Origin: Alphaproteobacteria bacterium
GTDB taxonomy: Bacteria > Pseudomonadota > Alphaproteobacteria > Ferrovibrionales > Ferrovibrionaceae
Length of the DNA stretch: 64,000 bases
Direction: 5' to 3'
Assembly: GCA_017307375.1 (NCBI GenBank)
Contig: JAFKFH010000008.1
Coordinates: 310,001 to 374,000 of the forward strand
The notes under the pieces were generated by a model. It saw only the letters and a list, made by a program, of their open reading frames with translations. It had not been told where the DNA came from and did no database searches. Made by a program: the position numbers and the translations under genes. Of this stretch, positions 1 through 8,915 are shown piece by piece (position 1 is the stretch's first letter; each line of letters starts with the position of its first letter).

Positions 1-125
1 TAGACCGGCTGGCTCGGCAGGTTGTCGGGGCGCTTGTAGTCCGGGCCGACCTCGAACAGCGTGATGCAGCCGGAAAGCGCCAGGGCAGCGGTACCGAGGG
101 CGAGGGTGCGGGCGAGCGGCGCCAT
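1..125 (-). CDS. RND efflux outer-membrane lipoprotein (NodT family), 5' end only
   Basis: Only the first 41 codons lie in the window; the gene runs off the left edge. The start reads MAPLARTLALGTAALALSGC, a lipoprotein signal peptide with a lipobox ending in Cys20, followed by a GPDYKRP segment. That GPDY.RP motif just after the lipid-modified cysteine is typical of NodT/OprM outer-membrane factors, which form the outer-membrane channel of RND pumps. Its ATG overlaps the stop of the upstream pump gene by one base (TGATG), so it is translationally coupled and is the third gene of the operon. The family call rests on the short N-terminus plus context. Confidence 0.8.
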   Translation of the reverse strand, partial: MAPLARTLALGTAALALSGCITLFEVGPDYKRPDNLPSQPV

Positions 126-3100
126 CAGTCGTGCCCTCCCTGTGCCGCGACCGATCCGTCGGTCGCCCCGTGGTGGCGTGACCGGCGCCGGACGCGGAAC
201 AACTTCATGACCATCGTGAACGAGACCGGTACCAGGAACACGGCGATCAGCGTCGAGCCGAGCATGCCGCCGATGACGGCGGTGCCGAGGATCCGGCGCG
301 AGACCGAGCCCGCGCCCGAGGCGATCGCCAGCGGCACGGTGCCGAGGATGAAGGCGAATGCCGTCATCAGGATCGGGCGCAGGCGCAGCCGCGCGCCCTC
401 CAGCGCGGCATCGACCAGGTCGGCCCCCTCGTCGAATTTCATCTTGGCGAATTCGACGATCAGGATCGCGTTCTTGGCCGACAGGCCGATCAGCATGACC
501 AGGCCGATCTGCGCATAGACGTTGTTTTCCATGCTGCGCAGCATCAGCGCGGCGAAGGCGCCGAGCACCGCGACCGGCAGGGTCAGCAGGACCGCGAAGG
601 GCAAGGCCCAGCTTTCGTACTGCGCCGCCATGATCAGGAAGACGAACAACAGCGACAGCCCGAAGATCACCGAGGCGGGAATGCCCTTGCGCGCGACATC
701 CTGCTGATAGGCCATGCCGTACCAGCCATAGCCCATGTCCTTGGGCAGGACCTGCTTGGAGACTTCCTCCAGCGCGTCCATCACCTGGTCGGACGAATAG
801 CCCGCGGCCGCGCCGCCGGTCAGTTCGACCGAGCGATATTCGTTGAAGCGGGTGGTGAATTCCGGCCCGTAGACGCGCCGGGTCGACACCAGCGCCGACA
901 GCGGCACCGGCTCGCCCTTCATGTTCTTGACGTAGTAGCGGGTCAGCTGGCTTTCGTCGGTGCGGAAGGCGCCGTCGGCCTGGACATAGACCTGCCAGGT
1001 CCGGCCGAACCGGTTGAACAGGTTGACGTAGAGGCCGCCCATGAAGGCACGCATCGTCGTGTAGACTTCGGCCAGGTTGATGCCCTGCTTGGTCACCTTG
1101 TCGCGATCGACGTCGACATAGACCTGCGGCACCTTCGGGTTGAAGGTGGTGAAGATCTGGCCGACCTCGGGCCGCTTCTTCGCCTCCTCCATCACCTTCA
1201 TCGCGTTTTCGAACAGGTAGTCGACGGTGTTGCCGGCGCGGTCCTGGATCAGCAGCGAGAAGCCGCCGGCCTGGCCGACGCCGGGGATCGCCGGCGGTTC
1301 GAAGGCGACGACCTGGGCGTCGGGGAAATGGGCGAAGGCGACGTTGATCTGCTTGGCGATGGTCTGGGCCTCGAGCAGGATGCCCGGACGCTCCTCCCAC
1401 GGCTTCAGCACGACGGCGAGGAAGCCCGAATAGGTCGCGCGCGTCTGGGTCAGGATCGAATAGCCCATGACCGACGTCAGCATGTCGACGCCCGGCATCT
1501 TCTTGACCGTTTCCTCGACCTTGGAGAACACCTCCTGCGTCCGCTGCAGCGAGGCCGAGGTCGGCAGCTGCACGTTCATGAACAGATAGCCCTGGTCCTC
1601 GTCCGGCACGAAGCCGGTGGCGACGCGGCTGCCCAGCACCCCGGCCAGCGCCGAGACGCCGATCAGCAGGATGATCGAGACCAGCACCTTGCGGACCAGG
1701 AAGTGACTGACCCGGACATAGCCGTTGGTCGTGCGGTCGAAACCGCGGTTGAAGGCATCGAACCCGCGCCCGAGCAGCCCGCGGCTCTCCTTGCGCGGCT
1801 TCAGCAGGATCGAGCACAGCGCCGGCGACAGCGTCAGCGCGTTGAAGGCCGACAGCACGACCGAGATGGCGATGGCGCCGGCGAACTGCTGGTAGAGCCG
1901 GCCGGTGATACCCGGAATGAAGGCCGTCGGAATGAACACGGCGGCCAGGATCAGGGCGATGGCGACGACGGGTCCCGTCACCTCCTCCATCGCCTTCAGC
2001 GTCGCCTCGCGCGGCGACAGGCCCTGGGCGATGTGGTGCTCGACCGCCTCGACCACGACGATGGCGTCGTCGACCACGAGGCCGATGGCGAGCACGAGGC
2101 CGAACAGCGACAGCGTGTTGATCGAGAAACCCAGCGGGATGAAGAAGATGAACGTACCGATCAGCGCGACCGGCACGGTCAGCAGCGGGATCAGCGTGGC
2201 GCGCCAGGACTGCAGGAAGATGAAGACGACGATGACGACGAGGACGATGGCCTCGAACAGCGTCTTAACGATTTCGTCGATGCCGGCGGTGATCGCGAGC
2301 GTGGTGTCGAGCGAGACCTTGTAGGCGACGTCGTCGGGGAACCGCTCGGACAGCGCCTGCATCGCCTTCTCGATCTCGCGCGCCGCCTGGATCGCGTTGG
2401 TGCCGGGCAGCTGGGCGATGTTGAGAACAGCCGAGGGCTCGCCGTTGAAGCGGCCGGCGACGTTGTAGGCGGCCGACCCCAGCTCGACCCGGGCGACGTC
2501 GGAGACGCGCACGAACGAGCCGTCGTCGTTGGCCCGCACGACGATCTTGCCGAAATCCTCCTCGGTGACGAGGCGGCCCAGCGCGCGGACGGCGTAGGTG
2601 AATTCCTGGCCGGGCGGGGCGGGCTCGCCGCCGATCTGGCCGGACGGATTGGCGGTGTTCTGGTTCTGGATCGCGGTGGCGATCTCGTTGATGGTGATGC
2701 CGAGCTTGGCAAGCTGGTCGGGATTGACCCACAGCCGCATCGCATACTGGCCGTAGCCGAACACCGAGATCTGGCCGACGCCGTAGACGCGCGACAGCGG
2801 GTCGGCGAGATTGATGTAGGCGTAGTTGGCCAGGAACAGCTGGTCGTAGGTACGCTTGGGCGAATAGACCGCGATCAGCAGCAGCGGCGACGACGACGCC
2901 TTGCGGATGGTCAGCCCCTGCGCCTGCACCGACGACGGCAGCTGCGACATCGCGTTCTGCAGGCGGATATTGGCGTTGACCAGGTCGGTGTTCGGGTCGG
3001 TCGTCACGTCGAAATCGACGCGCAGCGTCATCGACCCGTCGCTCGAATTGTACGAGCGCATGTAGATCATGTTGTCGACGCCGGTGACCTGCTGCTCGAT

Positions 3101-3292
3101 CGGGGCGGCGACCGCCTCCTCGACCGTCAGCGCGTCGGCGCCGGTATAGGTGGCCGCGATCGAGATTTCCGGCGGGGCGATGTTCGGGAACAGCGCGATC
3201 GGCAGGCTGAGCATCGAGACGAAGCCGACCAGCACGATGACGATCGACAGCACCATCGCGACGATGGGACGGTTGACGAAGAACGGGGCCAT
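125..3292 (-). CDS. RND multidrug efflux permease, AcrB/MexB (HAE1) family
   Basis: Inner-membrane proton-driven drug antiporter of 1055 residues, the normal length for HAE1 permeases. It starts MAPFFVNRPIVAMV, the usual N-terminal amphipathic segment and first membrane helix. The proton-relay pair is visible in TM4 (GLVVDDAIVVVE, about residue 405) and the matching lysine in TM10 (GLSAKNAILIVEFAK, about 945). Two large periplasmic loops are present. It lies 14 bases downstream of the membrane-fusion gene and overlaps the outer-membrane factor start, forming a complete MFP-RND-OMF operon. No adjacent regulator is seen. Substrates cannot be told from sequence. Confidence 0.95.
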   Translation of the reverse strand: MAPFFVNRPIVAMVLSIVIVLVGFVSMLSLPIALFPNIAPPEISIAATYTGADALTVEEAVAAPIEQQVTGVDNMIYMRSYNSSDGSMTLRVDFDVTTDPNTDLVNANIRLQNAMSQLPSSVQAQGLTIRKASSSPLLLIAVYSPKRTYDQLFLANYAYINLADPLSRVYGVGQISVFGYGQYAMRLWVNPDQLAKLGITINEIATAIQNQNTANPSGQIGGEPAPPGQEFTYAVRALGRLVTEEDFGKIVVRANDDGSFVRVSDVARVELGSAAYNVAGRFNGEPSAVLNIAQLPGTNAIQAAREIEKAMQALSERFPDDVAYKVSLDTTLAITAGIDEIVKTLFEAIVLVVIVVFIFLQSWRATLIPLLTVPVALIGTFIFFIPLGFSINTLSLFGLVLAIGLVVDDAIVVVEAVEHHIAQGLSPREATLKAMEEVTGPVVAIALILAAVFIPTAFIPGITGRLYQQFAGAIAISVVLSAFNALTLSPALCSILLKPRKESRGLLGRGFDAFNRGFDRTTNGYVRVSHFLVRKVLVSIILLIGVSALAGVLGSRVATGFVPDEDQGYLFMNVQLPTSASLQRTQEVFSKVEETVKKMPGVDMLTSVMGYSILTQTRATYSGFLAVVLKPWEERPGILLEAQTIAKQINVAFAHFPDAQVVAFEPPAIPGVGQAGGFSLLIQDRAGNTVDYLFENAMKVMEEAKKRPEVGQIFTTFNPKVPQVYVDVDRDKVTKQGINLAEVYTTMRAFMGGLYVNLFNRFGRTWQVYVQADGAFRTDESQLTRYYVKNMKGEPVPLSALVSTRRVYGPEFTTRFNEYRSVELTGGAAAGYSSDQVMDALEEVSKQVLPKDMGYGWYGMAYQQDVARKGIPASVIFGLSLLFVFLIMAAQYESWALPFAVLLTLPVAVLGAFAALMLRSMENNVYAQIGLVMLIGLSAKNAILIVEFAKMKFDEGADLVDAALEGARLRLRPILMTAFAFILGTVPLAIASGAGSVSRRILGTAVIGGMLGSTLIAVFLVPVSFTMVMKLFRVRRRSRHHGATDGSVAAQGGHD

Positions 3293-3306
3293 GGCGTGCT
3301 ACCGGC

Positions 3307-4494
3307 TCAGGGCTTCGCTGCCGCCGTCGCCTCGACCGGGGCTGGTTTGACCACCATCCCCGTCTTGACCTTCTGCACCCCCTCGACGACCACCATGTCG
3401 CCGGCCTTGAGGCCGCTTTCGATCAGCCACATCGACCCGACCCGCTCGCCGGTCGTGACCTTGACCAGGTCGACCTTGTTCTCCTTGTTGACCGTCGCGA
3501 CGAAATAGGAACCCTGCGTCTCGATCACCGCGCGCTGCGGGATCAGGATGGCGTTCTTGCGCTCCATCACGTTGGCCCGCACCTTGGCGAACTGGCCCGG
3601 GCGCAGCACGTTGCCCTTGTTCGGGAACTGGGCCTTCAGCGTGATCGTGCCGGTGTTCACGTTGACCTGGCGGTCGGCGAAGCTGAACGTGCCTTCCTGG
3701 CTGTAGTGGCTTTCGTCGGCCAGATAGAGGTCGAGCTTCCGGGTCGCCGCCGTGTTGCCGGCGACGTTGGGGTCGAAGGCGTTCAGGACCTTGGCGGCCT
3801 TCAGGTATTCCTGCTCGCTGATCGGGAAGACGGCATAGATCGGGTCGACCTGGCTGATCGTGGTCAGCGTCGTGGTGCCCGATACCAGATCGCCGATATT
3901 GGCCTGGCGGATGCCGGCGATGCCGTCGATGGGCGAGATGATCTTGGTGTAGCTGAGGTTCAGCTCGGCATTGACGAGATTCGCCTTGGCCGCCTCGACC
4001 GCGGCGATGTTGGCGAGGTTGGTCTGGTTGGCGTTGTCGTATTCCTGCTGGCTGACGACGCCGTCCTTGACCAGCGGCCGGTAGCGGTCGGCGGTGATCT
4101 GGCTCTGCTTCTGCTGGGCCTGGGCCTGGGCGAGCTGCGCCTTGGCCTGGGCGGCGGCCGCCTGGAACGGCCGCGGATCGACCGTGAACAGCAGGTCGCC
4201 CTTCTTGACGAAGCTGCCTTCGCGGTAATTCTGGGTGAACAGATAGCCCTGGACGCGCGAGGTGATCTTGGCGTCGATGAAGCCGTCCAGCGTGCCGACC
4301 CACTCGGCATAGACCGGCACGTCCTTGACCGTGACGGCCTGGACCGGCACCTCCATCGGTGCGGCCATCATGGCCTGCATCTTGGCCTTGGCCGCTTTTT
4401 CTTCCTCAAAGCAGCCGCCGAGCAACGGCATCGCCGCGATCATCGCAACGAGCACGGCAACCCGCGCCCGTCCCAGTCGCCCAGCCCACGCCAT
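3307..4494 (-). CDS. RND efflux periplasmic adaptor (membrane fusion protein), lipoprotein
   Basis: AcrA/MexA-type adaptor linking the inner-membrane pump to the outer-membrane channel. The chosen ATG is preceded by a G-rich Shine-Dalgarno about 5 bases upstream and gives 395 residues; an in-frame ATG at 4515 would add 7. The N-terminus is a signal peptide ending in a lipobox (PLLGGC), so the protein is probably anchored to the inner membrane by lipid. The order is barrel-sandwich half, alpha-hairpin rich in Ala/Gln (about residues 100-150), lipoyl half (SPIDGIAGIR), then beta-barrel and membrane-proximal domains with LRPGQFAKVR. First gene of the efflux operon. Confidence 0.93.
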   Translation of the reverse strand: MAWAGRLGRARVAVLVAMIAAMPLLGGCFEEEKAAKAKMQAMMAAPMEVPVQAVTVKDVPVYAEWVGTLDGFIDAKITSRVQGYLFTQNYREGSFVKKGDLLFTVDPRPFQAAAAQAKAQLAQAQAQQKQSQITADRYRPLVKDGVVSQQEYDNANQTNLANIAAVEAAKANLVNAELNLSYTKIISPIDGIAGIRQANIGDLVSGTTTLTTISQVDPIYAVFPISEQEYLKAAKVLNAFDPNVAGNTAATRKLDLYLADESHYSQEGTFSFADRQVNVNTGTITLKAQFPNKGNVLRPGQFAKVRANVMERKNAILIPQRAVIETQGSYFVATVNKENKVDLVKVTTGERVGSMWLIESGLKAGDMVVVEGVQKVKTGMVVKPAPVEATAAAKP

Positions 4495-4688
4495 CGAAGC
4501 CCCCCAAACGTCCACCCGAACTATGCGCCTTCCGAATTATGGTAAGGCGCGTCAGGCGCACTATCCACGAAATCAAGTAGCGCCCCAAGCGCTTTATGAT
4601 CCATGTAGCCGGTTGGCTGCAAGCCTTGTGTAAGCGATGACGCCGCGCGGCGGGCCGGGCCGGCCGCGCGGCGACGATCAAATCGGCG

Positions 4689-5111
4689 TCAGACCACCTT
4701 GGTGGTCAGCCGCACGTTCAGGCTGCCCTTGGTCGCATGGCTGTACGGGCAGACGTGATGGGCCGCGGCGACCAACTGCTCGGCCGCGGCCTGGTCCAGC
4801 CCGCCGACCTCGGCGGTCAGCGCGATGTCGAGGGCGAAGCCGCCGTCATCGCGTGGGCCGATGCCGACATCCGCGGTGACCGACGCCGAGGTGATCGCGA
4901 TCTTCTTCTCGCGCGCCACGAAGCGCATCGCACTCTCGAAGCAGGCGGCATAGCCCGCGGCAAACAGCATTTCCGGGTTGGCGGCCGGCTTGCCCGGCCC
5001 GCCCAGTTCCTTGGGCATGCCGAGGTTCAGGTTGAGGAAGCCGTCCGACGACTTGACGTTGCCTTCACGGCCGCCGACGGCGGTCGCCTGGATCCGATAC
5101 AGAACGCTCAT
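4689..5111 (-). CDS. ohr: Organic hydroperoxide resistance protein Ohr
   Basis: Thiol peroxidase of the Ohr/OsmC fold that reduces organic and fatty-acid hydroperoxides in the cytoplasm. At 140 residues it has the usual family length. Both active-site cysteines are present: Cys57 in AACFES and Cys121 in HHVCPYSHAT, the context typical of Ohr rather than OsmC. It is the last gene of a three-gene minus-strand run, 15 bases after ohrR. Because ohrR precedes it, expression is expected to be derepressed by organic peroxides through OhrR. Confidence 0.95.
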   Translation of the reverse strand: MSVLYRIQATAVGGREGNVKSSDGFLNLNLGMPKELGGPGKPAANPEMLFAAGYAACFESAMRFVAREKKIAITSASVTADVGIGPRDDGGFALDIALTAEVGGLDQAAAEQLVAAAHHVCPYSHATKGSLNVRLTTKVV

Positions 5112-5126
5112 GGTATGTCTCCTCGA

Positions 5127-5576
5127 TCAATCTTGCGGGGCGTCGGTGTCGAGATTGGCGACGAGACGCCGGAGATCGTCGCGCAACCGGTTGACTTGTT
5201 CGTGGTCCAGGCACAGCCGGCCGGCCATCGCCTTGGGCACGGCCAGCGCCTTCTCGCGCAGCGCCTGCCCCGCGGCGGTCAGGTCGACCAGCACGACCCG
5301 CTCATCCGCGACCTGGCGGCGGCGACACACCAGCCCCGCCGCTTCCAGCCGCTTCAGCAACGGCGTCAGCGTGCCGGAATCGAGATGCAGGCTGGACCCG
5401 ATCTCCGAGACCGAGCGGCCGTCCCCCTCCCACAGCACCAGCATGACCAGGTACTGCGGGTAGGTCAGGCCGAGCGGCGCCAGGATCGGCCGGTAGGCCC
5501 GGATCGTGGCATTGGCGGCCGCGTAGAGCGGAAAGCAGAGCTGTGCCTCCAGCCGCAGCATGTCGTCGTCGGCCAT
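5127..5576 (-). CDS. ohrR: MarR-family organic peroxide sensor/repressor OhrR
   Basis: Winged-helix MarR regulator of about 149 residues. The reactive cysteine of OhrR is present in the N-terminal LCFPLYAA motif (residue 14 or 15 depending on start), and further cysteines occur at about 84 and 122 (GRLCLDHEQ), so two-Cys disulfide sensing is possible. The HTH is SVSEIGSSLHLDSGTLTPLLKRLE followed by a wing with DERVV. The preceding gene stops at 5580; a GTG at 5579 and an ATG at 5576 both follow immediately, so translation is coupled. It probably represses its own operon from the palindrome at 6533-6550. Confidence 0.93.
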   Translation of the reverse strand: MADDDMLRLEAQLCFPLYAAANATIRAYRPILAPLGLTYPQYLVMLVLWEGDGRSVSEIGSSLHLDSGTLTPLLKRLEAAGLVCRRRQVADERVVLVDLTAAGQALREKALAVPKAMAGRLCLDHEQVNRLRDDLRRLVANLDTDAPQD

Positions 5577-5579
5577 CAC

Positions 5580-6464
5580 TCACCCCCGCCGCAGCACATA
5601 GCCGAGCCGCGGGAAATGGACATGGACCAGCCCGATGCCATCGGCTTCGCGCGCCAGCGTGATCCGCTCCGGCCCCAACGCGACCAGCCGACCGGTCACC
5701 GCCTCCAGCCCGAAGCTCTCGGCCGTGACCGCGACCTCGTCGCCGAGCCCCGCACCTTCCGGCGCAACCGGCCGCGGCGCCGCGGTCCGCGCCATCGCAT
5801 GGGCATCGGCCGCTGCGATCGCGCGGCGCTGCCCTTGGCCGAAGGCGGCGATCCGGGCGGTCCAGGCTTGAAGGCGCGGCCAGGGCGCCAGATCGAGGCC
5901 CGAACGGGCGGCAAACCAGACGCAGTGATAGACGGCGAAGTCGGCATAGGACGGCCGGGCGCCGACCAGGAAATCGCCGCCTGCCAGCATCTCCTCGAGC
6001 CGGGCGAAGCCGACGCCGATCTGGCTCAGCATCTGCGGCACCTGTGCCGCCGCCCGCTCGCGGTTCGGCTTGGTGCCCCACATCGCCGCGCGGTCGGCGA
6101 GGAAGATATCGGGGATGCGGTCGATATTGCTGCCGACGAAATACGGGGCCACCTTCCAGAACAGGAAGACATCGGCCCAATGCGCCACCAGCCGGCCGGC
6201 GGCGGCGGCGGCGGCGAACAGCGGCGGCGTCGGCGCGACCTCCTCCAGGATCTCGGCGATCAGCGCGCTGTCGCAATAGATGTCGGCACCGATCTGGAGG
6301 ACCGGCGCCCGGCGATAGCCGCCGGTCAGCACGGTCAGGTCGGGCTTGGGCATGATCGCCGGCATCTCGACCGACGCCCAGTCGAGCCGCTTGAAGCCCA
6401 GGATCGCCCGCACCTTCTCGGAATACGGCGAGGCGTCATAGTGATGCAGCACCAGGGTCGTCAT
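5580..6464 (-). CDS. Glutathione S-transferase family protein with C-terminal extension
   Basis: About 294 residues. The N-terminal thioredoxin-like domain begins MTTLVLHHYDASPYSEKVR, with the SPYSEKVR loop expected to bind glutathione, and a CDSALIAEIL segment resembles the gamma-Glu-binding DS/ES motif. The helical C-terminal domain (about 90-215, FLVGARPSYADFAVYH) follows. About 65 extra residues at the end (from about 230) do not look like GST. Two adjacent ATGs (6467, 6464) follow GGAGG; the second has the better spacing. First gene of the gst-ohrR-ohr run, so probably peroxide-induced and possibly acting on lipid-peroxide products (inference). Confidence 0.85.
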   Translation of the reverse strand: MTTLVLHHYDASPYSEKVRAILGFKRLDWASVEMPAIMPKPDLTVLTGGYRRAPVLQIGADIYCDSALIAEILEEVAPTPPLFAAAAAAGRLVAHWADVFLFWKVAPYFVGSNIDRIPDIFLADRAAMWGTKPNRERAAAQVPQMLSQIGVGFARLEEMLAGGDFLVGARPSYADFAVYHCVWFAARSGLDLAPWPRLQAWTARIAAFGQGQRRAIAAADAHAMARTAAPRPVAPEGAGLGDEVAVTAESFGLEAVTGRLVALGPERITLAREADGIGLVHVHFPRLGYVLRRG

Positions 6465-6532
6465 CATCGCCTCCTTCGGGCCGGCGTCGGTCACGAGCCA
6501 GATACTACCCGTCATATAAAATTGCGTCAAAT

Positions 6533-6550
6533 TAAATTGTGCACAATTTA
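6533..6550. promoter_or_regulatory. Putative OhrR operator palindrome
   Basis: TAAATTGTGCACAATTTA is a perfect 18-bp palindrome in an AT-rich patch upstream of the gst-ohrR-ohr operon. Known OhrR sites are AT-rich dyads with AATTG/CAATT half-sites, which this contains. A weaker dyad-like segment (ATTGCGTCAAAT) lies just beside it. The site is about 70 bases upstream of the gst start. Binding is inferred from form and position only. Confidence 0.6.
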
Positions 6551-6589
6551 TATCACGGAAACGAGAGGGCACACCTGCCCTCCCGCGGC

Positions 6590-8158
6590 TCAGTAAGGCG
6601 TCACGGCCTTCAGCGTCGCCGCATCCAGGCGATGACGCATCGTCAGCGCCTGCGGATCGCGATCGGCGATGCCGTTGCGATGGGCGATCTCGACCGGATC
6701 GGTATAGCCGAGCCAGACGGCGCCGTTCTCTTCCCAGGCCAGCGCCCGCAGCGGCAGGTCGAGCGCGACGCTGCGCCGGCTCAGCATCAGCTGCGTCCCG
6801 GCGGCGGGGTTGCCGAAGATCAGCTGCTCGGTGGCCGGCAGATCGATCCCGGCACTCCGTGCGCCGGCAGCATGGTCGATGCGGGCCATGATGCCGACGC
6901 CGCCCTGCTGCAGCACGGCTTCGAGCCGACCGATGGTCTCGGCGACGCCGAACGGGCTTTGCCGCGCGCGCATGCCGGGCGCGCCCTGCGGCGGACCGAG
7001 GCGGGTGTCGTAGGCCCCGGCGATGCGGCGTGCCAGCTGGCTGAGATCGATGCCTTCGCGATTGACCAGCAAGGTGACGCAGACCAGTTCGTCCGGGTCG
7101 GTAAAGCGGCTGAGGAAGGCCGACTGACCGGCCGTCGATCCGACGACGTACATCAGGCCCTTGTGGCCGGGAAAGCGCCAGCCGCCCATCACTGGGACGG
7201 CCCGACCGTCGGCGAGCCTGGCCCCGCCGTAGAGCAGGGCGCGATTCGCCGGCTCCCTGACCAGGATCGCACCGGCCAGGCCGATGTCCCACAGGCTGAC
7301 ATCCTGGGCCGAGGCAAGCAGCCCGCCCGGCAGGAACGCCGCCGGCGGCACGCGGACCGGCACGGGATCGCGACCGCCCTCGCCGGCATAGCCGGTGGCC
7401 GGCTCGGTCGGGTTGACCAGCGCGGGATCGGCCAGGAAGCCGGCATGCCGGCCGCCGGAGGTCTCGACCGCCTCGCGCTTCACCTGCCCCAGATCCTGGG
7501 CGAACACCGTGTGCCTGAGCCCCAGCCGCTCGATCTGGTTGCGCTGGACGAAGTCGCGATAGCTCTGCCCGCTCGCCGCCTCGACGATCAGGCCGAGCAG
7601 CAGATAGTCGGTGGCGCTGGCCGCGACGTCAGTTCCCGGCGCGAAGGCCGGGGCCAGACCGGCAATGCCGGCGATCGCCGCGGCCGGCGCGGCGTCGGCC
7701 CCCGCCGTCTCGCGATAGTCGCGCAGGCCGGAGGCGTGCATCAGCAGATGCCGGACGGTGATGGCGGACCAGGCGCCCGGCAGGTCAGGCAGGTGGCGCG
7801 ATGCCGGATCGTCGAGGCCCAGCCTGCCCTGCTCGACCAGTTGCATGATGGCGACGCCGGTATAGGCCTCGATCATCTGGCCGAGATCGAACAGGGTGTT
7901 CGAGGATACCAGCAGCTTCTTGCCGACATCGGCTAGGCCATAGCCGGTGACGCGCGGGATATAGGGTGCCTGGACGATGGCCAGGGCCAGGCCGGGAATC
8001 GCGTGCTCGGCCATGAAGTCGGCGACCATCTCGTCGATCGACTGGCCGGCGAAGGCCATCTGCGGATTGCCGCGCTGGGCCAGCGCCGGTTCGCCGACGG
8101 TGATGCTGAGCGCGGCGGCCAGGGCCGGGCCGGCAATGCGGGTGCGCCATGACGTCAT
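6590..8158 (-). CDS. Degenerate serine beta-lactamase-like protein fused to DUF302
   Basis: 522 residues with a probable signal peptide (cleavage near residue 28, after PALA). Residues about 38-385 have the beta-lactamase/serine-hydrolase layout (IPGLALAIV, LVEQGRLGLDDPA, LLMHASGL, LLGLIVEAASGQSY). The catalytic motifs are lost: the SxxK site reads QMIE (94-97) and the YxN site reads ASA (180-182). Only an HxG (HKG, 332-334) remains. Residues about 396-490 match DUF302 (FAETIGRLE-like start, ARIDHAAGA, FGNPAAGTQLM, WLGYTDP). It is probably an exported non-enzymatic binding or sensing protein. Downstream of pcm but separated by 90 bases. Confidence 0.82.
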   Translation of the reverse strand: MTSWRTRIAGPALAAALSITVGEPALAQRGNPQMAFAGQSIDEMVADFMAEHAIPGLALAIVQAPYIPRVTGYGLADVGKKLLVSSNTLFDLGQMIEAYTGVAIMQLVEQGRLGLDDPASRHLPDLPGAWSAITVRHLLMHASGLRDYRETAGADAAPAAAIAGIAGLAPAFAPGTDVAASATDYLLLGLIVEAASGQSYRDFVQRNQIERLGLRHTVFAQDLGQVKREAVETSGGRHAGFLADPALVNPTEPATGYAGEGGRDPVPVRVPPAAFLPGGLLASAQDVSLWDIGLAGAILVREPANRALLYGGARLADGRAVPVMGGWRFPGHKGLMYVVGSTAGQSAFLSRFTDPDELVCVTLLVNREGIDLSQLARRIAGAYDTRLGPPQGAPGMRARQSPFGVAETIGRLEAVLQQGGVGIMARIDHAAGARSAGIDLPATEQLIFGNPAAGTQLMLSRRSVALDLPLRALAWEENGAVWLGYTDPVEIAHRNGIADRDPQALTMRHRLDAATLKAVTPY

Positions 8159-8248
8159 CGGATAATCCCCCCGTTCGATATTCGACTTACAATCGCCGTC
8201 ATCAAGCTTCTACAGGGGGCCGGCCGCACCTGGCCAGCGTCCAATAGG

Positions 8249-8914
8249 TCAGGCGGGAAGGCCCAGTCCGGGCAGCAGCGGGACGAAACGGACGGGCAGC
8301 AGCGATTCGGTCGTGTAGCTGTCGCCGTTGCGGGTGACGCGAACGAGATCCTGATCGTAATGCTGTGCGCCGAGCGGCAGCACCATGACGCCGCCATCGG
8401 GCGACAACTGCGCGATCAGCGTCTCGGGCATGGTCTCGGCGGCGGCGGTCACCATGATCCGCTCGAAGGGCGCCAGTTCCGGCCAGCCCTTCATGCCGTC
8501 GCCCAGCCGGGTGACGATGTTGGTCAGTCCGAGGGACTGGAACTTGCCCTCGGCCTCGATACGAAGATTCCGGTGCCGCTCGACGGTGCAGACCCGGCGG
8601 GCCAGCAGTGCCAGCACCGCGGCCTGATAGCCCGAGCCGGTGCCGATCTCCAGCACCTTCTGACGCGGCCCGATCTGCAGCGCCATGGTCATGAAGGCGA
8701 CGACGAAGGGCTGGCTGATCGTCTGGCCCGCGGCGATCGGCAAGGCGGTATTGGCCCAGGCCTGAGGCCGGAAAGTCTCGGGCACGAACATCTCGCGCGG
8801 CACCCGCTCGACCGCCGCCAGCACGCGGTCGTCGCGGATCCCCTGCTGCATCAGCTCGAGGATCAGCGCCGCCTTGTCTTCCGGCGACGGGGCGGAGGAT
8901 GCCTGGCCGGTCAC
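8249..8914 (-). CDS. pcm: Protein-L-isoaspartate O-methyltransferase
   Basis: SAM-dependent methyltransferase of 221 residues that repairs L-isoaspartyl residues in aged proteins. It shows the PCMT signature: VPREMFVPE, the AGQTISQPFVVAFM segment, and the SAM-binding motif LEIGTGSGYQAAVLA. The start overlaps closely with the end of surE (1-base gap), the common alphaproteobacterial order serS-surE-pcm. Last gene of the tatB-tatC-serS-surE-pcm run. In many relatives a murein-binding peptidase gene follows; here the next gene is the degenerate hydrolase instead. Confidence 0.95.
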   Translation of the reverse strand: MTGQASSAPSPEDKAALILELMQQGIRDDRVLAAVERVPREMFVPETFRPQAWANTALPIAAGQTISQPFVVAFMTMALQIGPRQKVLEIGTGSGYQAAVLALLARRVCTVERHRNLRIEAEGKFQSLGLTNIVTRLGDGMKGWPELAPFERIMVTAAAETMPETLIAQLSPDGGVMVLPLGAQHYDQDLVRVTRNGDSYTTESLLPVRFVPLLPGLGLPA

Positions 8915-8915
8915 G

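Noticed and set aside
1328-3508. Long plus-strand open frame opposite the RND permease
   Set aside because: It is an antisense shadow of a clear RND gene, rich in Arg/Asp/Gln with no family resemblance.
4737-6596. Plus-strand open frame of about 619 codons opposite ohr, ohrR and gst
   Set aside because: All three minus-strand genes are well supported; the frame is a high-G+C shadow.
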